A stretch of 64,000 nucleotides of DNA from Lutimaribacter_A marinistellae (GTDB lineage Bacteria; Pseudomonadota; Alphaproteobacteria; Rhodobacterales; Rhodobacteraceae). A program made the position numbers and the translations under genes. Below, in pieces: positions 16,997-26,100 of this stretch; positions within the stretch are counted from its first letter, which is position 1; each line of letters begins with the position of its first letter. Below the pieces are notes generated by a model. That model was not told the origin of the DNA. It made no database searches and saw nothing but the letters and a program-made list of their open reading frames with translations. Location of the stretch: the NCBI RefSeq assembly GCF_042648365.1, contig NZ_JBHRXI010000016.1, positions 310,001 through 374,000 on the forward strand, written 5' to 3'.

Positions 16997-17584
16997 CTAT
17001 TCCGTGAGCCGGGCCTGCTGTTCGGCACGTCTTTCGGCGATCTTTCCCAGAACCTCGGCCCGCGGACGCCAGTTGTAATCGGGATCGTTGCTGACCGGCG
17101 CCCAGACGAGGTTGCCGCCCTCGCGCCAGCCGTCGATGACGATGCCCTCGAACATGGTCTGCCCCCGCGCCGAAAGGATCGGCGCGCTGTGGCTGATGTG
17201 AAAGGACGTGCGCGGTGGCGAGATAGCGCGATGGATGTAGAGCGTACGGAATCGCTCCTGCCGCAAGCGCGATTCGATATCGTCGGCCCAGTGTACGCAG
17301 ATCCCTCGTGGCCGCATCCCGCTGTTGACCTTGTAATTATGCACGAGCGGCGGATCGGTGACCTGGTATTTCACGCGAAGATCGGCAGCGTATTCATGCG
17401 ATATCCGGGCGGCGCGCGCGGCTTCCTCGGGCGCGACGGAAGGGTCAAGCGCGATCAGCGCGCGGGTCAGCCCGTCGATGCTGGGTTCGGACACGGCGGC
17501 GCGCGTCACCTCGGCGGTGCTGCTGCAGCCCGCAAGCGGGGCCAGGGCCAAAAGCCCGAACGTGAAGGTACGGCGATCGATCAT
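16997..17584 (-). CDS. Putative lipoprotein, unknown function
   Basis: 195 residues from the ATG at 17582-17584 (AGGA 9 bp upstream). MIDRRTFTFGLLALAPLAGCSS is a lipoprotein signal with Cys at 20. The rest is globular, with RPRGICVHWADDIESRLRQ and FHISHSAPILSARGQTMFEG. The regular His/Cys spacing could suit a fold but no known motif was recognised. It lies downstream of hisE on the same strand, 62 bp away, so it may ride on the his transcript. Confidence 0.75.
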   Translation of the reverse strand: MIDRRTFTFGLLALAPLAGCSSTAEVTRAAVSEPSIDGLTRALIALDPSVAPEEAARAARISHEYAADLRVKYQVTDPPLVHNYKVNSGMRPRGICVHWADDIESRLRQERFRTLYIHRAISPPRTSFHISHSAPILSARGQTMFEGIVIDGWREGGNLVWAPVSNDPDYNWRPRAEVLGKIAERRAEQQARLTE

Positions 17585-17646
17585 GTCGCGAGATCCTGCG
17601 TCTGTTTCCTGCCTGGGGCGAATCCTACCGGCAGGCCGGCGGCGTT

Positions 17647-17958
17647 TCAATCGCGCGCGGCCTTTTCGGCGATGCCGCTGGTGCCCTGACGCCGCGAAAG
17701 TTCGGCCAGGACGTCATCGAGTGGGACGTTGCGGGCAGCCAGCATGACGAGCAGGTGATAGAGCACGTCCGCCGCCTCGGAGGTCAGGCGCGCCCGGTCG
17801 CCCTTGACCGCTTCTATGATTGCTTCGACGGCTTCTTCGCCGAATTTCTCGGCGGCCTTCTCCGGTCCCTTGGCGAGGAGTTTCGCCGTCCAGCTGCTGT
17901 CCGGATCGGCCGATTTGCGGGACTCGATGGTGGCGGCTAGGTCGTGCAGGAAGCTCAT
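17647..17958 (-). CDS. hisE: Phosphoribosyl-ATP pyrophosphatase HisE
   Basis: 103 residues, normal length for stand-alone HisE. The MazG-like active-site helix KFGEEAVEAIIEAVKGD with paired Glu residues and the following SEAADVLYHLLVML segment are present. It hydrolyses PR-ATP to PR-AMP, step 2 of histidine synthesis. 7 bp after hisF on the same strand. Separate from HisI, as usual in alphaproteobacteria. Confidence 0.95.
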   Translation of the reverse strand: MSFLHDLAATIESRKSADPDSSWTAKLLAKGPEKAAEKFGEEAVEAIIEAVKGDRARLTSEAADVLYHLLVMLAARNVPLDDVLAELSRRQGTSGIAEKAARD

Positions 17959-17965
17959 GTCGGCC

Positions 17966-18727
17966 TCAGTTCAGTCGCATGGGGATGCCCGCGGCGGCCA
18001 TGTGTTCCTTGGCCTCGCGGATGGTGTAATCGCCGAAGTGAAAGATCGAGGCGGCAAGCACGGCGCTTGCGCCGCCTTCGGTCACGCCTTCGACGAGGTG
18101 GTCGAGTGTTCCGACGCCGCCGGAGGCAATGACCGGAACGTCCACCGCGTCAGAGATGGCGCGGGTCAGCGGCAGGTTGAAGCCGGCACGTGTACCGTCG
18201 CGGTCCATCGAGGTCAGCAGGATCTCGCCCGCGCCCTTGGCGGTGACGGTGCGGGCAAATTCCACGGCGTCGATCCCGGTGGGGCGGCGACCACCATGGG
18301 TGAAGATCTCCCACCGGCCGGGCTCGACCGTCTTGGCGTCGATGGCGCAGACGATGCATTGGCTGCCGAAACGGTCGGCGGCTTCGGCCACCACGTCGGG
18401 GTTTGCCACGGCTGCGGAGTTGAAGCTGACCTTGTCGGCGCCTGCCAGCAGCAGGGCGCGCACATCCTCGTGCGTGCGCACGCCGCCGCCGACGGTCAGC
18501 GGGATGTAACACTGTTCGGCCGTGCGGCAGACCACGTCATACATCGTGCCACGGTTTTCATGGGTGGCGTGGATGTCGAGAAAGCAGAGCTCATCCGCGC
18601 CTGCCGCGTCATAGGCCTTGGCCGATTCGACCGGGTCGCCCGCATCGCGCAGATCGACGAAGTTCACGCCTTTGACGACGCGGCCATCGGCGACGTCGAG
18701 GCAGGGGATGATGCGGGTCTTGAGCAT
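17966..18727 (-). CDS. hisF: Imidazole glycerol phosphate synthase cyclase subunit HisF
   Basis: 253 residues from the ATG at 18725-18727 (RIIPCLDVADGRVVKGVNF). (beta/alpha)8 barrel with the first catalytic Asp in PCLDV and the second in LTSMDRDGTRAGF, and phosphate-binding VIASGGVGTLDH. With HisH it forms the enzyme that converts PRFAR to IGP and AICAR. Followed 7 bp later by hisE. Confidence 0.96.
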   Translation of the reverse strand: MLKTRIIPCLDVADGRVVKGVNFVDLRDAGDPVESAKAYDAAGADELCFLDIHATHENRGTMYDVVCRTAEQCYIPLTVGGGVRTHEDVRALLLAGADKVSFNSAAVANPDVVAEAADRFGSQCIVCAIDAKTVEPGRWEIFTHGGRRPTGIDAVEFARTVTAKGAGEILLTSMDRDGTRAGFNLPLTRAISDAVDVPVIASGGVGTLDHLVEGVTEGGASAVLAASIFHFGDYTIREAKEHMAAAGIPMRLN

Positions 18728-18868
18728 GTGGGGTCCTTCAACTGCATCGCTTCCTTGCCGCAGCGGGGCGGGAAATGCAATCACGCGGAACCTCACGGGG
18801 ATGTGCAGGGTTCGTGTCACATGGGCGTGTCATGCTGACGGCACCATTCTGCAAGAGGGAGAGTTTCC

Positions 18869-19321
18869 ATGAAAGCGATCAGGATCCTTGCCGCCGCGCT
18901 GGCGCTGGGTGCAGGCCCCGCGTTGGCCGATGACGATTTGATGCGTGTCGAGGCTCAGGGTGATGTACCTGCAGTGATGGACGCGCTGGTCGCGGCTGTC
19001 GAAGGGGCAGGGGCCACCATCTTTGCCCGCGTGGATCACGCCGGCGGTGCCGAAGGTGCGGGACTGGACCTGGCGCCCTCGCAGCTTTTGATCTTTGGCA
19101 ATCCCAAGCTGGGTACGCCCGCGATGCAGGCCAACCCCGAGGCGGGGCTGTTCCTGCCGCTGAAAGTGCTGGTCTACGAGGCCGACGGCAAGACGTGGCT
19201 GGTCTACCAGGATCCCGAGGAGATGCTCGACGATCTGGACGGGATCGACGATGACGCCGAGTACGTCGCCAAGATGACGGGCGCGCTGAAGAGGCTGACC
19301 TCGAAAGCTGCGGGAAGTTAA
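18869..19321 (+). CDS. DUF302 exported protein inserted in the his cluster
   Basis: 150 residues with a Sec signal (ILAAALALGAGPALA). DUF302 core: VMDALVAAVEGAGATIFARVDHAGGAEGAGLDLAPSQLLIFGNPKLGTPAM, then PLKVLVYEADGKTWLVYQDP. Periplasmic, function unknown. Encoded opposite to hisA and hisF and lies between them; its stop TAA (19319-19321) overlaps the hisA stop (19318-19320). Confidence 0.85.
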   Translation: MKAIRILAAALALGAGPALADDDLMRVEAQGDVPAVMDALVAAVEGAGATIFARVDHAGGAEGAGLDLAPSQLLIFGNPKLGTPAMQANPEAGLFLPLKVLVYEADGKTWLVYQDPEEMLDDLDGIDDDAEYVAKMTGALKRLTSKAAGS

Positions 19322-20040
19322 CCCTTGAGCGCGGCCAGCGCCGCGCCGAGGTCGAGCGCCCCGTCGTAAAGCGCGCGGCCCGAAATCGCACCGTTCAGAT
19401 CGGCGCCGCAGTCCCGCAGGGCGATCAGGTCCTCGAGCGAGGACACGCCCCCGCTTGCGATCACCGGGATGTCCACCGCGCGGGCCAGGTCGGCCGTGGC
19501 CTGCACGTTCGGACCCTGCATCGCGCCGTCGCGGTTGATGTCGGTGTAGATGATGGCGGCAACGCCCGCATCCTCGAAGCTGCGGGCGAGGTCGGTGACC
19601 ATCACATCGGTTTCCTCGGCCCAACCTTTGGTCGCGACGCGCCCGTTCCGTGCGTCGATGCCGACGGCCACCTTGCCCGGAAAGGCACGGGCAGCGTCGC
19701 GCACGAGGTCGGGGTTTTCGACGGCTACCGTCCCAAGGATCACGCGCGCCAACCCTTTGTCGATCCAACGTTCGATGGTCGCCATGTCGCGGATCCCGCC
19801 GCCAAGCTGTGCGGGCACGGGGCAGGCGGCGAGGATGGCCTCGACCGGGGCGGCATTCACGGGCTCTCCGGCGAAGGCCCCGTTGAGGTCGACGAGATGC
19901 AGCCATTCGCAGCCCGCCTCGACGAAGGCGCGCGCCTGTGCGGCGGGGTCGTCGTTGAAAACGGTCGCTTTTTCCATCTCGCCGCGCAGAAGCCGCACGG
20001 CCTGTCCGTCCTTGAGGTCGATTGCGGGGTAGAGGATCAT
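19318..20040 (-). CDS. hisA: HisA, ProFAR isomerase
   Basis: 240 residues from the ATG at 20038-20040. Barrel enzyme with catalytic Asp pair in MILYPAIDLKDGQ and IIYTDINRDGAMQG, and phosphate-binding VIASGGVSSLEDL. Converts ProFAR to PRFAR, the HisF/HisH substrate. Separated from hisF by the opposite-strand DUF302 gene and from hisH by the DUF2147 gene. Confidence 0.96.
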   Translation of the reverse strand: MILYPAIDLKDGQAVRLLRGEMEKATVFNDDPAAQARAFVEAGCEWLHLVDLNGAFAGEPVNAAPVEAILAACPVPAQLGGGIRDMATIERWIDKGLARVILGTVAVENPDLVRDAARAFPGKVAVGIDARNGRVATKGWAEETDVMVTDLARSFEDAGVAAIIYTDINRDGAMQGPNVQATADLARAVDIPVIASGGVSSLEDLIALRDCGADLNGAISGRALYDGALDLGAALAALKG

Positions 20041-20174
20041 GCGCGGGCCCTTTCGCTGGTCGTGTCGCGCGCATATGGCACAGGCCGGCCTGCCAGTGCA
20101 ACGCGACCCCAAGTCAATCTTGCCAGCTTGCGCCGATCGCGGTCACAGTATCGGCAATCACAGGGAGGATACGC

Positions 20175-20561
20175 ATGAAGAAACTGATCCTTGGCGCTGT
20201 CGCCGCACTGGGCCTGGCCGGGATGGCCACGGCCGACCCGGTCGAGGGCGTCTGGAAGACCGAACCCGATGACGGCTCTTACGCCCATATCTCGATGAAA
20301 CCCTGCGGCAGCGCCATCTGCGGAACGATCGCACGCACCTTCAATTCCGATGGCGAATACACGTCGCCCAATATCGGCAAGACGCTGGTGATCGATATGG
20401 TTCCGCAGGGTGGCGGCGCCTATGAGGGCAAGGTCTGGCGCCCGTCCAACGACAAGATCTATATCGGCAAGATGCAGATGAGTGGCAATTCTCTGGCGCT
20501 GCGCGGCTGCGTGGCGGGGGGACTCATCTGCTCCAAGCAGACATGGTCCCGCGTGCAGTAA
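20175..20561 (+). CDS. DUF2147 exported protein inserted in the his cluster
   Basis: 128 residues from the ATG at 20175 (GGAGG 7 bp upstream). Sec signal LGAVAALGLAGMATA, then the DUF2147 pattern DPVEGVWKTEPDDGSYAHI, CGSAICGTI and a C-terminal ALRGCVAGGLICSKQTWSRV. A lipocalin-like secreted domain is typical. Periplasmic, function unknown. Its stop abuts that of hisH (20562) head-on. Confidence 0.85.
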   Translation: MKKLILGAVAALGLAGMATADPVEGVWKTEPDDGSYAHISMKPCGSAICGTIARTFNSDGEYTSPNIGKTLVIDMVPQGGGAYEGKVWRPSNDKIYIGKMQMSGNSLALRGCVAGGLICSKQTWSRVQ

Positions 20562-21200
20562 TCACGGTCGCCAGGTCAGGAAATTCGAGATAAGCCGGAG
20601 CCCGGTGCTCTGGCTTTTCTCGGGGTGGAACTGCATTCCCAGCATCGTATCCCGACCGATCACCGCCGTTACATCGCCGCCGTAATCGACATGCGCCAAC
20701 CGTTCGCTCGGGTCGGAGACGCGGAAATGATAGGAATGCACGAAATAGGCGTGTTGGCCTGTTTCGATACCGTCGAATACCGCGTGATCGTGGTCGATCA
20801 CGAGATCGTTCCAGCCCATATGCGGCACCTTGAGGGCGGGATCGGCGGGCTCGATCTTGACCACCTCGCCGGCAATCCAGCCCAAACCGTCGGTATCCTT
20901 GAACTCGCGCCCGATCGTGGCCATGAGCTGCATGCCGACACAGATGCCGAGGAAGGGGCGGCCGCGCTCTTCGACTGCCTCGCGCAGCGCCTCGAAAAGA
21001 CCCGAACGTCCGCGGAGCGCGGCGGCACAGGCCGGGAAAGCCCCGTCGCCGGGCAGAACGATCCGGTCGGCGCGCGCCACGGTGTCGGGGTCGGCCGTCA
21101 CCACAACCTCGCCCGTGCCGGTTTCCAAGGCCATCCGCTGGAACGCCTTTTCGGCAGAATGCAGGTTGCCCGATTCGTAATCGATGATCGCGGTCAGCAT
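20562..21200 (-). CDS. hisH: Imidazole glycerol phosphate synthase glutaminase subunit HisH
   Basis: 212 residues from the ATG at 21198-21200. Class I glutamine amidotransferase with nucleophile Cys in FLGICVGMQLM and the His-x-Glu pair in MQFHPEKSQSTG; start LTAIIDYESGNLHSAEKAF is typical. Supplies ammonia to HisF. Lies about 145 bp downstream of hisB. Confidence 0.96.
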   Translation of the reverse strand: MLTAIIDYESGNLHSAEKAFQRMALETGTGEVVVTADPDTVARADRIVLPGDGAFPACAAALRGRSGLFEALREAVEERGRPFLGICVGMQLMATIGREFKDTDGLGWIAGEVVKIEPADPALKVPHMGWNDLVIDHDHAVFDGIETGQHAYFVHSYHFRVSDPSERLAHVDYGGDVTAVIGRDTMLGMQFHPEKSQSTGLRLISNFLTWRP

Positions 21201-21346
21201 CAGTGCTCTCTCCTGGTCCGGCCCTTCCCCTGACCGGATCATCCGCCCGGGTCAAGCCCCCGACGGATCGTTCCGTTCGTCATAGGATCAGGTCGGATGA
21301 TCCGGTCGCTGGTCTGACCGAGAGGGACCCGTTTCAAGGCAGCCGT

Positions 21347-21934
21347 TCAGAGCGCGCCCTTGGTCGAGGGGATGGCATCGGCCTTGCGGGGGTCGACCTC
21401 CACCGCCATGCGCAGGGCGCGGGCCGCCGCCTTGAACGCGGCCTCGGCGATGTGGTGGCTGTTGACGCCGTGCAGCAGGTCGACATGCAGCGTGATGCCG
21501 CCATGGGTGGCCAGCGCCTGAAAGAACTCGCGCACCAGCTCGGTGTCGAAGGTGCCGATCTTCTGTGTCGGAAGATCGAGATTCCAGACAAGGAAAGGCC
21601 GGCCCGACAGGTCGAGCGCACAGCGAACCTGGGCGTCGTCCATCGGCAGGTGACACTCGCCATAACGGCGGATGCCGCGCTTGTCGCCAAGCGCCTGTGC
21701 CAGCGCCTGACCCAGCGCGATACCCGTATCCTCGACCGTGTGATGGTCGTCGATGTGCAGATCGCCTTCGGCGCGGACGGTGATGTCGATCAGCGAATGG
21801 CGGGCCAGCTGATCAAGCATGTGATCGAAGAAGCCCACTCCGGTCTGCATGTCATAGCGCCCGGTCCCGTCGAGATCGAGCTCGACAGTGATCGCGGTTT
21901 CGGCTGTCTTCCGTGTGATCTGCGCGCGGCGCAT
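21347..21934 (-). CDS. hisB: Imidazoleglycerol-phosphate dehydratase HisB
   Basis: 195 residues from the ATG at 21932-21934, the length of a monofunctional enzyme. Metal-binding His clusters DDHHTVEDTGI and VNSHHIAEAAFKAAARAL are both present, along with VGFFDHMLDQLARH. Dehydrates IGP to imidazole-acetol phosphate. First visible gene of the minus-strand his cluster; a promoter in 21935-22100 is likely but not recognised. Confidence 0.96.
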   Translation of the reverse strand: MRRAQITRKTAETAITVELDLDGTGRYDMQTGVGFFDHMLDQLARHSLIDITVRAEGDLHIDDHHTVEDTGIALGQALAQALGDKRGIRRYGECHLPMDDAQVRCALDLSGRPFLVWNLDLPTQKIGTFDTELVREFFQALATHGGITLHVDLLHGVNSHHIAEAAFKAAARALRMAVEVDPRKADAIPSTKGAL

Positions 21935-22102
21935 GGGCGGATTCCTTTCGTCTTGCGCGGTGCTTATAGGCCGTGCCGGGCGCGTTTGGCCAGAGGGACG
22001 GGACACGCCCGGTTTGCCCTGTTGCCGTCGGGCGGGGGATTGCGCCCCCGCGCGCGGCATGCCAGCTTGGCCGCGACTTCAGACCATCCGGGGGCGCGTG
22101 CC

Positions 22103-22342
22103 ATGTCTACCTGCGTTTTCATCCAGATCCGCTGCAAGCCGGGCACGACCTACAAGGTCGCCGAGGAGATCGCGCTGCGCGAGATCCATTCCGAGCTCTA
22201 TTCCACCAGTGGCGAATACGACTTGTTGATGAAACTTTACATCCCCGAGGGCGAGGATGTCGGCAAGTTCATCAATGACCACCTGCTGAAGATCCCGAAT
22301 ATCGAGCGGTCGCTGACGACGATGACGTTCAAGGTGTTTTGA
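22103..22342 (+). CDS. Stand-alone Lrp/AsnC ligand-binding (RAM) domain protein
   Basis: 79 residues: one alpha/beta RAM domain (FIQIRCKPGTTYKVAEEIAL, SGEYDLLMKLYIP, IERSLTTMTFKVF) without the helix-turn-helix of full Lrp proteins. Such proteins bind amino acids and oligomerise; some act as sensors or co-regulators. No DNA-binding domain is next to it. Divergent from hisB, so a link with amino-acid supply is possible but not shown. Confidence 0.85.
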   Translation: MSTCVFIQIRCKPGTTYKVAEEIALREIHSELYSTSGEYDLLMKLYIPEGEDVGKFINDHLLKIPNIERSLTTMTFKVF

Positions 22343-22420
22343 ATGCCCGTGGCGCGCCTGACAGGTGCGCCGCGCCGTGGCGGCCAAATGCCCATCGCGC
22401 TGTTGGTGATCTTGAGAAAC

Positions 22421-22495
22421 TGGAGCGGGCGATGAGATTCGAACTCACGACCCTTACCTTGGCAAGGTAATGCTCTACCCCTGAGCTACGCCCGC
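22421..22495 (-). tRNA. tRNA-Gly (GCC), copy 1
   Basis: Minus-strand GCGGGCG...CGCCCGC acceptor arms, discriminator T and encoded CCA at 22421-22423. Anticodon stem-loop ACCTTGCCAAGGT gives GCC (Gly), T-loop GTTCGAATC. 75 nt. Confidence 0.96.
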
Positions 22496-22529
22496 ATCCG
22501 TTTGGCCATCTGGCCTGGGGTTCTCGATC

Positions 22530-22604
22530 TGGAGCGGGCGATGAGATTCGAACTCACGACCCTTACCTTGGCAAGGTAATGCTCTACCCCTGAGCTACGC
22601 CCGC
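22530..22604 (-). tRNA. tRNA-Gly (GCC), copy 2
   Basis: Same 75-nt sequence as the copy at 22421-22495, with a 34-nt spacer between them. A tandem duplicate, probably from one primary transcript read from this copy first. Confidence 0.96.
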
Positions 22605-22703
22605 CCCGTCGAGTGAGGAGGGAGATATAAATTCCCCCGCCTGCCTGCAAGCGGAAAATGCTGCGTGGACCGAAGAATTTTCCGGTCGCCCGACCGGTTG
22701 CGT

Positions 22704-23087
22704 TCAGATCAGGGCAAGAAGGTTGGCCAGCGCGCCGAGTATGATCGCCGTGAACGTCAGCACCATGCCCAGCTGGCGCAACAGCATGACCGGTTGCGCG
22801 CGGCCAAAGCCGATGGCGTGCATGACCCGACCGGCGAGGATAGCAAGTCCGAGACCGTGCAATGCCCAGACCGGGGTACCGGCCAGTTCGGCTGTGACCA
22901 GCAGCAGCAGGCCAATCGGGGCGTATTCGGCGCAGTTCGCATGGGTACGGATGGCGCGCTGAAGATCGGCATCGCCACCGTCTCCGGACGAGACGCGCGC
23001 GCGGCCACGGTGTCGGATGACGTCGGCGCTGAGAAAAATAAAGAGCAAAGCGATGAGCGCAGCGTAGAGCGGAGAAATGGAGAGCAT
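22704..23087 (-). CDS. MAPEG-family membrane protein
   Basis: 127 residues from the ATG at 23085-23087 behind GAGGA. Four hydrophobic helices with the MAPEG pattern: the helix 2 region RAIRTHANCAEYAPIGLLLL (family RAxxNHxEN/Y-like) and GRVMHAIGFGR. Family members bind glutathione and lipids; bacterial substrates are mostly unknown. Inner membrane. Confidence 0.85.
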   Translation of the reverse strand: MLSISPLYAALIALLFIFLSADVIRHRGRARVSSGDGGDADLQRAIRTHANCAEYAPIGLLLLVTAELAGTPVWALHGLGLAILAGRVMHAIGFGRAQPVMLLRQLGMVLTFTAIILGALANLLALI

Positions 23088-23164
23088 GGGAAAATCCTCG
23101 GGCCTGAAATGAAGACGGCCGCGCCCGTGGGCACGACCGCTCATTTTCTAGGGTCGGTTATGAG

Positions 23165-26100
23165 TCATTCCAGTTCGACGAGCAGATCCTTGGCGTCGAT
23201 CTGGCCGCCGGGCTGGACATGGACCGCCTTGATCGTGGCGTCATGCTCGGCGTGGATGCCAGTTTCCATCTTCATCGCTTCGATGGTCAGCAGCAGATCG
23301 CCGGCCGAGACCTTCTGGCCGGGTTGGACGCCGACCGAGGCGACGACACCGGGCATCGGAGCCGCGACATGGTTTGCGTTGCCCGGTTCGGCCTTTGGCC
23401 GCGCCACCGAGGCAGAGGCGACCTTGCGATTGGGAACGCGGATCACGCGTGGCTGGCCGTTGAGCTCGAAGAAGACCTTTACTTCGCCCTTGTCGTCGGT
23501 TTCTCCCACGGCCTGGCACCGGATTTCGAGTGTCTTGCCGGGGTCGATCTCGGCCGAGATCTCTTCGCCGGGTTCCATCCCGTAGAAGAATGTCCGCGTC
23601 GGCAGGGACCGGACCGGGCCGTATTGCCGGTGACGCCCCATGTAGTCGAGGAAGACCTTGGGATACATGAGGTATCCGTTCAGATCCTCGTCGTCGATCG
23701 CCTTGCCTTCAAGTTGCTCCGACAGCTCCTTGCGCGTGGCCTCGAGATCGACAGGTTCGAGATGCTTGCCGGGCCGCTCGGTGTTGGGCTCTTCGGTCTT
23801 CAGGACCTTGGTGACGATTTTCTCGGGGAAGCCACCGGGCGGCTGGCCGAGATTGCCGCGCATCATGTCGATCACCGAATCGGGAAAGGCGACATCGGTT
23901 TCGGCATCTTCGACCTGGGCGCGGGTCAGGCCTTGGCTGACCATCATCAGGGCCATGTCGCCCACCACCTTGGACGAGGGCGTGACCTTGACGATATCGC
24001 CGAACATCATGTTCACGTCGGCATAGGTGCGGGCGACCTCGTGCCAGCGTTCTTCCAGCCCCATGGAGCGCGCCTGCGCCTTGAGGTTGGTGAACTGACC
24101 GCCGGGCATCTCGTGGAGATAGACCTCGGATGCGGGTGCCTGCAGGCCCGACTCGAAGGCGGCGTAATGGGCGCGGACGGCCTCGAAATAGTCGCTGATC
24201 TCGCGCACCGCCGAGATATCGAGCCCGGTATCGCGGTCGGTGTGGCGCAGCGCCTCGACCACCGTGCCAAGGGTCGCCTGGCTGGTATTGCCGCTGAACG
24301 CGTCCATGGCGCAATCGACCGCATCCACCCCCGCCTCGGAGGCGGCGAGGATGGTGGCGCTGGCAATGCCGGCGGTGTCGTGGGTGTGGAAATGGATGGG
24401 CAGCCCCACCTCTTCCTTCAGAGCCCGGATCAGCTGGCGCGCAGCGGCGGGTTTCAAAAGCCCCGCCATGTCCTTGAGGCCCAGCACGTGCGCACCCGCG
24501 TCGCGCAGTTCCTTGGCCATGCCGACGTAGTACTTCAGGTCGTATTTCGACCGGTCCGGGTCGAGCATGTTGCCAGTGTAGCAGACAGTGCCCTCGCAGA
24601 TCTTGCCCGACTCGATCACCGCGTCCATGGCGACGCGCATGTTCTCGACCCAGTTGAGCGAATCGAAGACGCGGAACACGTCGATGCCCTTGGCCGCTTC
24701 CTTGACGAAACTCTGCACCACGTTGTCGGGATAATTGGTGTAGCCGACGCCGTTCGAGCCGCGCAGAAGCATCTGCGTCATCAGGTTCGGCATCGCCTCG
24801 CGCAGATCGCGCAGGCGTTGCCAGGGGCATTCCTGAAGGAAGCGGTAGGCGACGTCGAACGTGGCGCCGCCCCAGCATTCCACGCTGAAAAGCTGTGGCA
24901 GGTTGGCGGCATAGGCGGGCGCGACCCGGATCATGTCGATCGACCGCATCCGCGTGGCGAGTAGCGACTGGTGCCCATCGCGCATGGTGGTGTCGGTGAT
25001 CAGAAGGTGCCGCTGCGCCTTCATCCAGTCGGCGACGGCTTGCGGGCCTTTCTGTTCCAGAAGGTTGCGCGTGCCCATGAGCGGTTCGGCCCGTTTGGCG
25101 GGCGGCTTCGGCTCTTTGATATCGGCGCGGGGGCGGGGGCGGTCCTTGGTTTCGGGATGCCCGTTCACCGTGACATCGGCAATGTAGGTCAGCACCTTGG
25201 TGCCGCGGTCCTGCCGCTTCTTGAAGGTGAAGAGGTCCGGCGTCGTGTCGATGAACTTGGTTGTGTATTCGTTCGACAGGAAGGTCGGATGTTTCAGCAG
25301 GTTGATAACGAAATCGATATTCGTGCTGACACCCCGGATCCGGAATTCGCGCAGGGCGCGGTCCATCCGGTGGATCGCCTTTTCGGGCGTGGGTGCCCAG
25401 GCGGTGACCTTTGTCAGCAGCGAGTCATAGTAACGGGTGATGACGCCGCCCGCATAGGCGGTCCCGCCATCAAGTCGGATACCCATGCCAGTGGCTGAGC
25501 GGTAGGCTGTGATGCGCCCGTAATCGGGGATGAAGTTGTTCTGCGGGTCTTCGGTGGTGATCCGGGTCTGCAACGCGTGACCGTTGAGGCGGATAGCATC
25601 CTGGCTGTCCATCCCGGTGGCCTCGGCAATCGGCTTGCCCTCGGCGATCAATATCTGGGCCTGAACGATGTCGATGCCGGTCACCTCTTCGGTGACGGTG
25701 TGTTCGACCTGAACGCGGGGGTTCACCTCGATGAAGTAGAATTCGCCCGAATCCATGTCCATAAGGAACTCGACCGTGCCGGCGCATTCGTAATTCACAT
25801 GCGCGCAGATCCGGCGGCCGAGATCGCACAGCTCTTCGCGCTGCGCATCGCTCAGATAGGGGGCAGGGGCGCGTTCCACGACTTTCTGGTTGCGCCGCTG
25901 GACCGAGCAGTCACGCTCCCACAGGTGATAGATCTGCCCGTGCTTGTCGCCGAGGATCTGCACCTCGACATGGCGGGCGCGGGTGATCATCTTTTCGAGA
26001 TACCCCTCGCCATTGCCGAACGCGGCCTCGGCCTCGCGGCGGCCTTCCTTGACCTTCTCGACCAGCTCGTCGGGGCCGTTGATGGGGCGCATGCCGCGTC

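Noticed and set aside
23219..24964. 581-codon plus-strand reading frame
   Set aside because: Antisense shadow of pyruvate carboxylase in GC-rich DNA, with no domain-like sequence.
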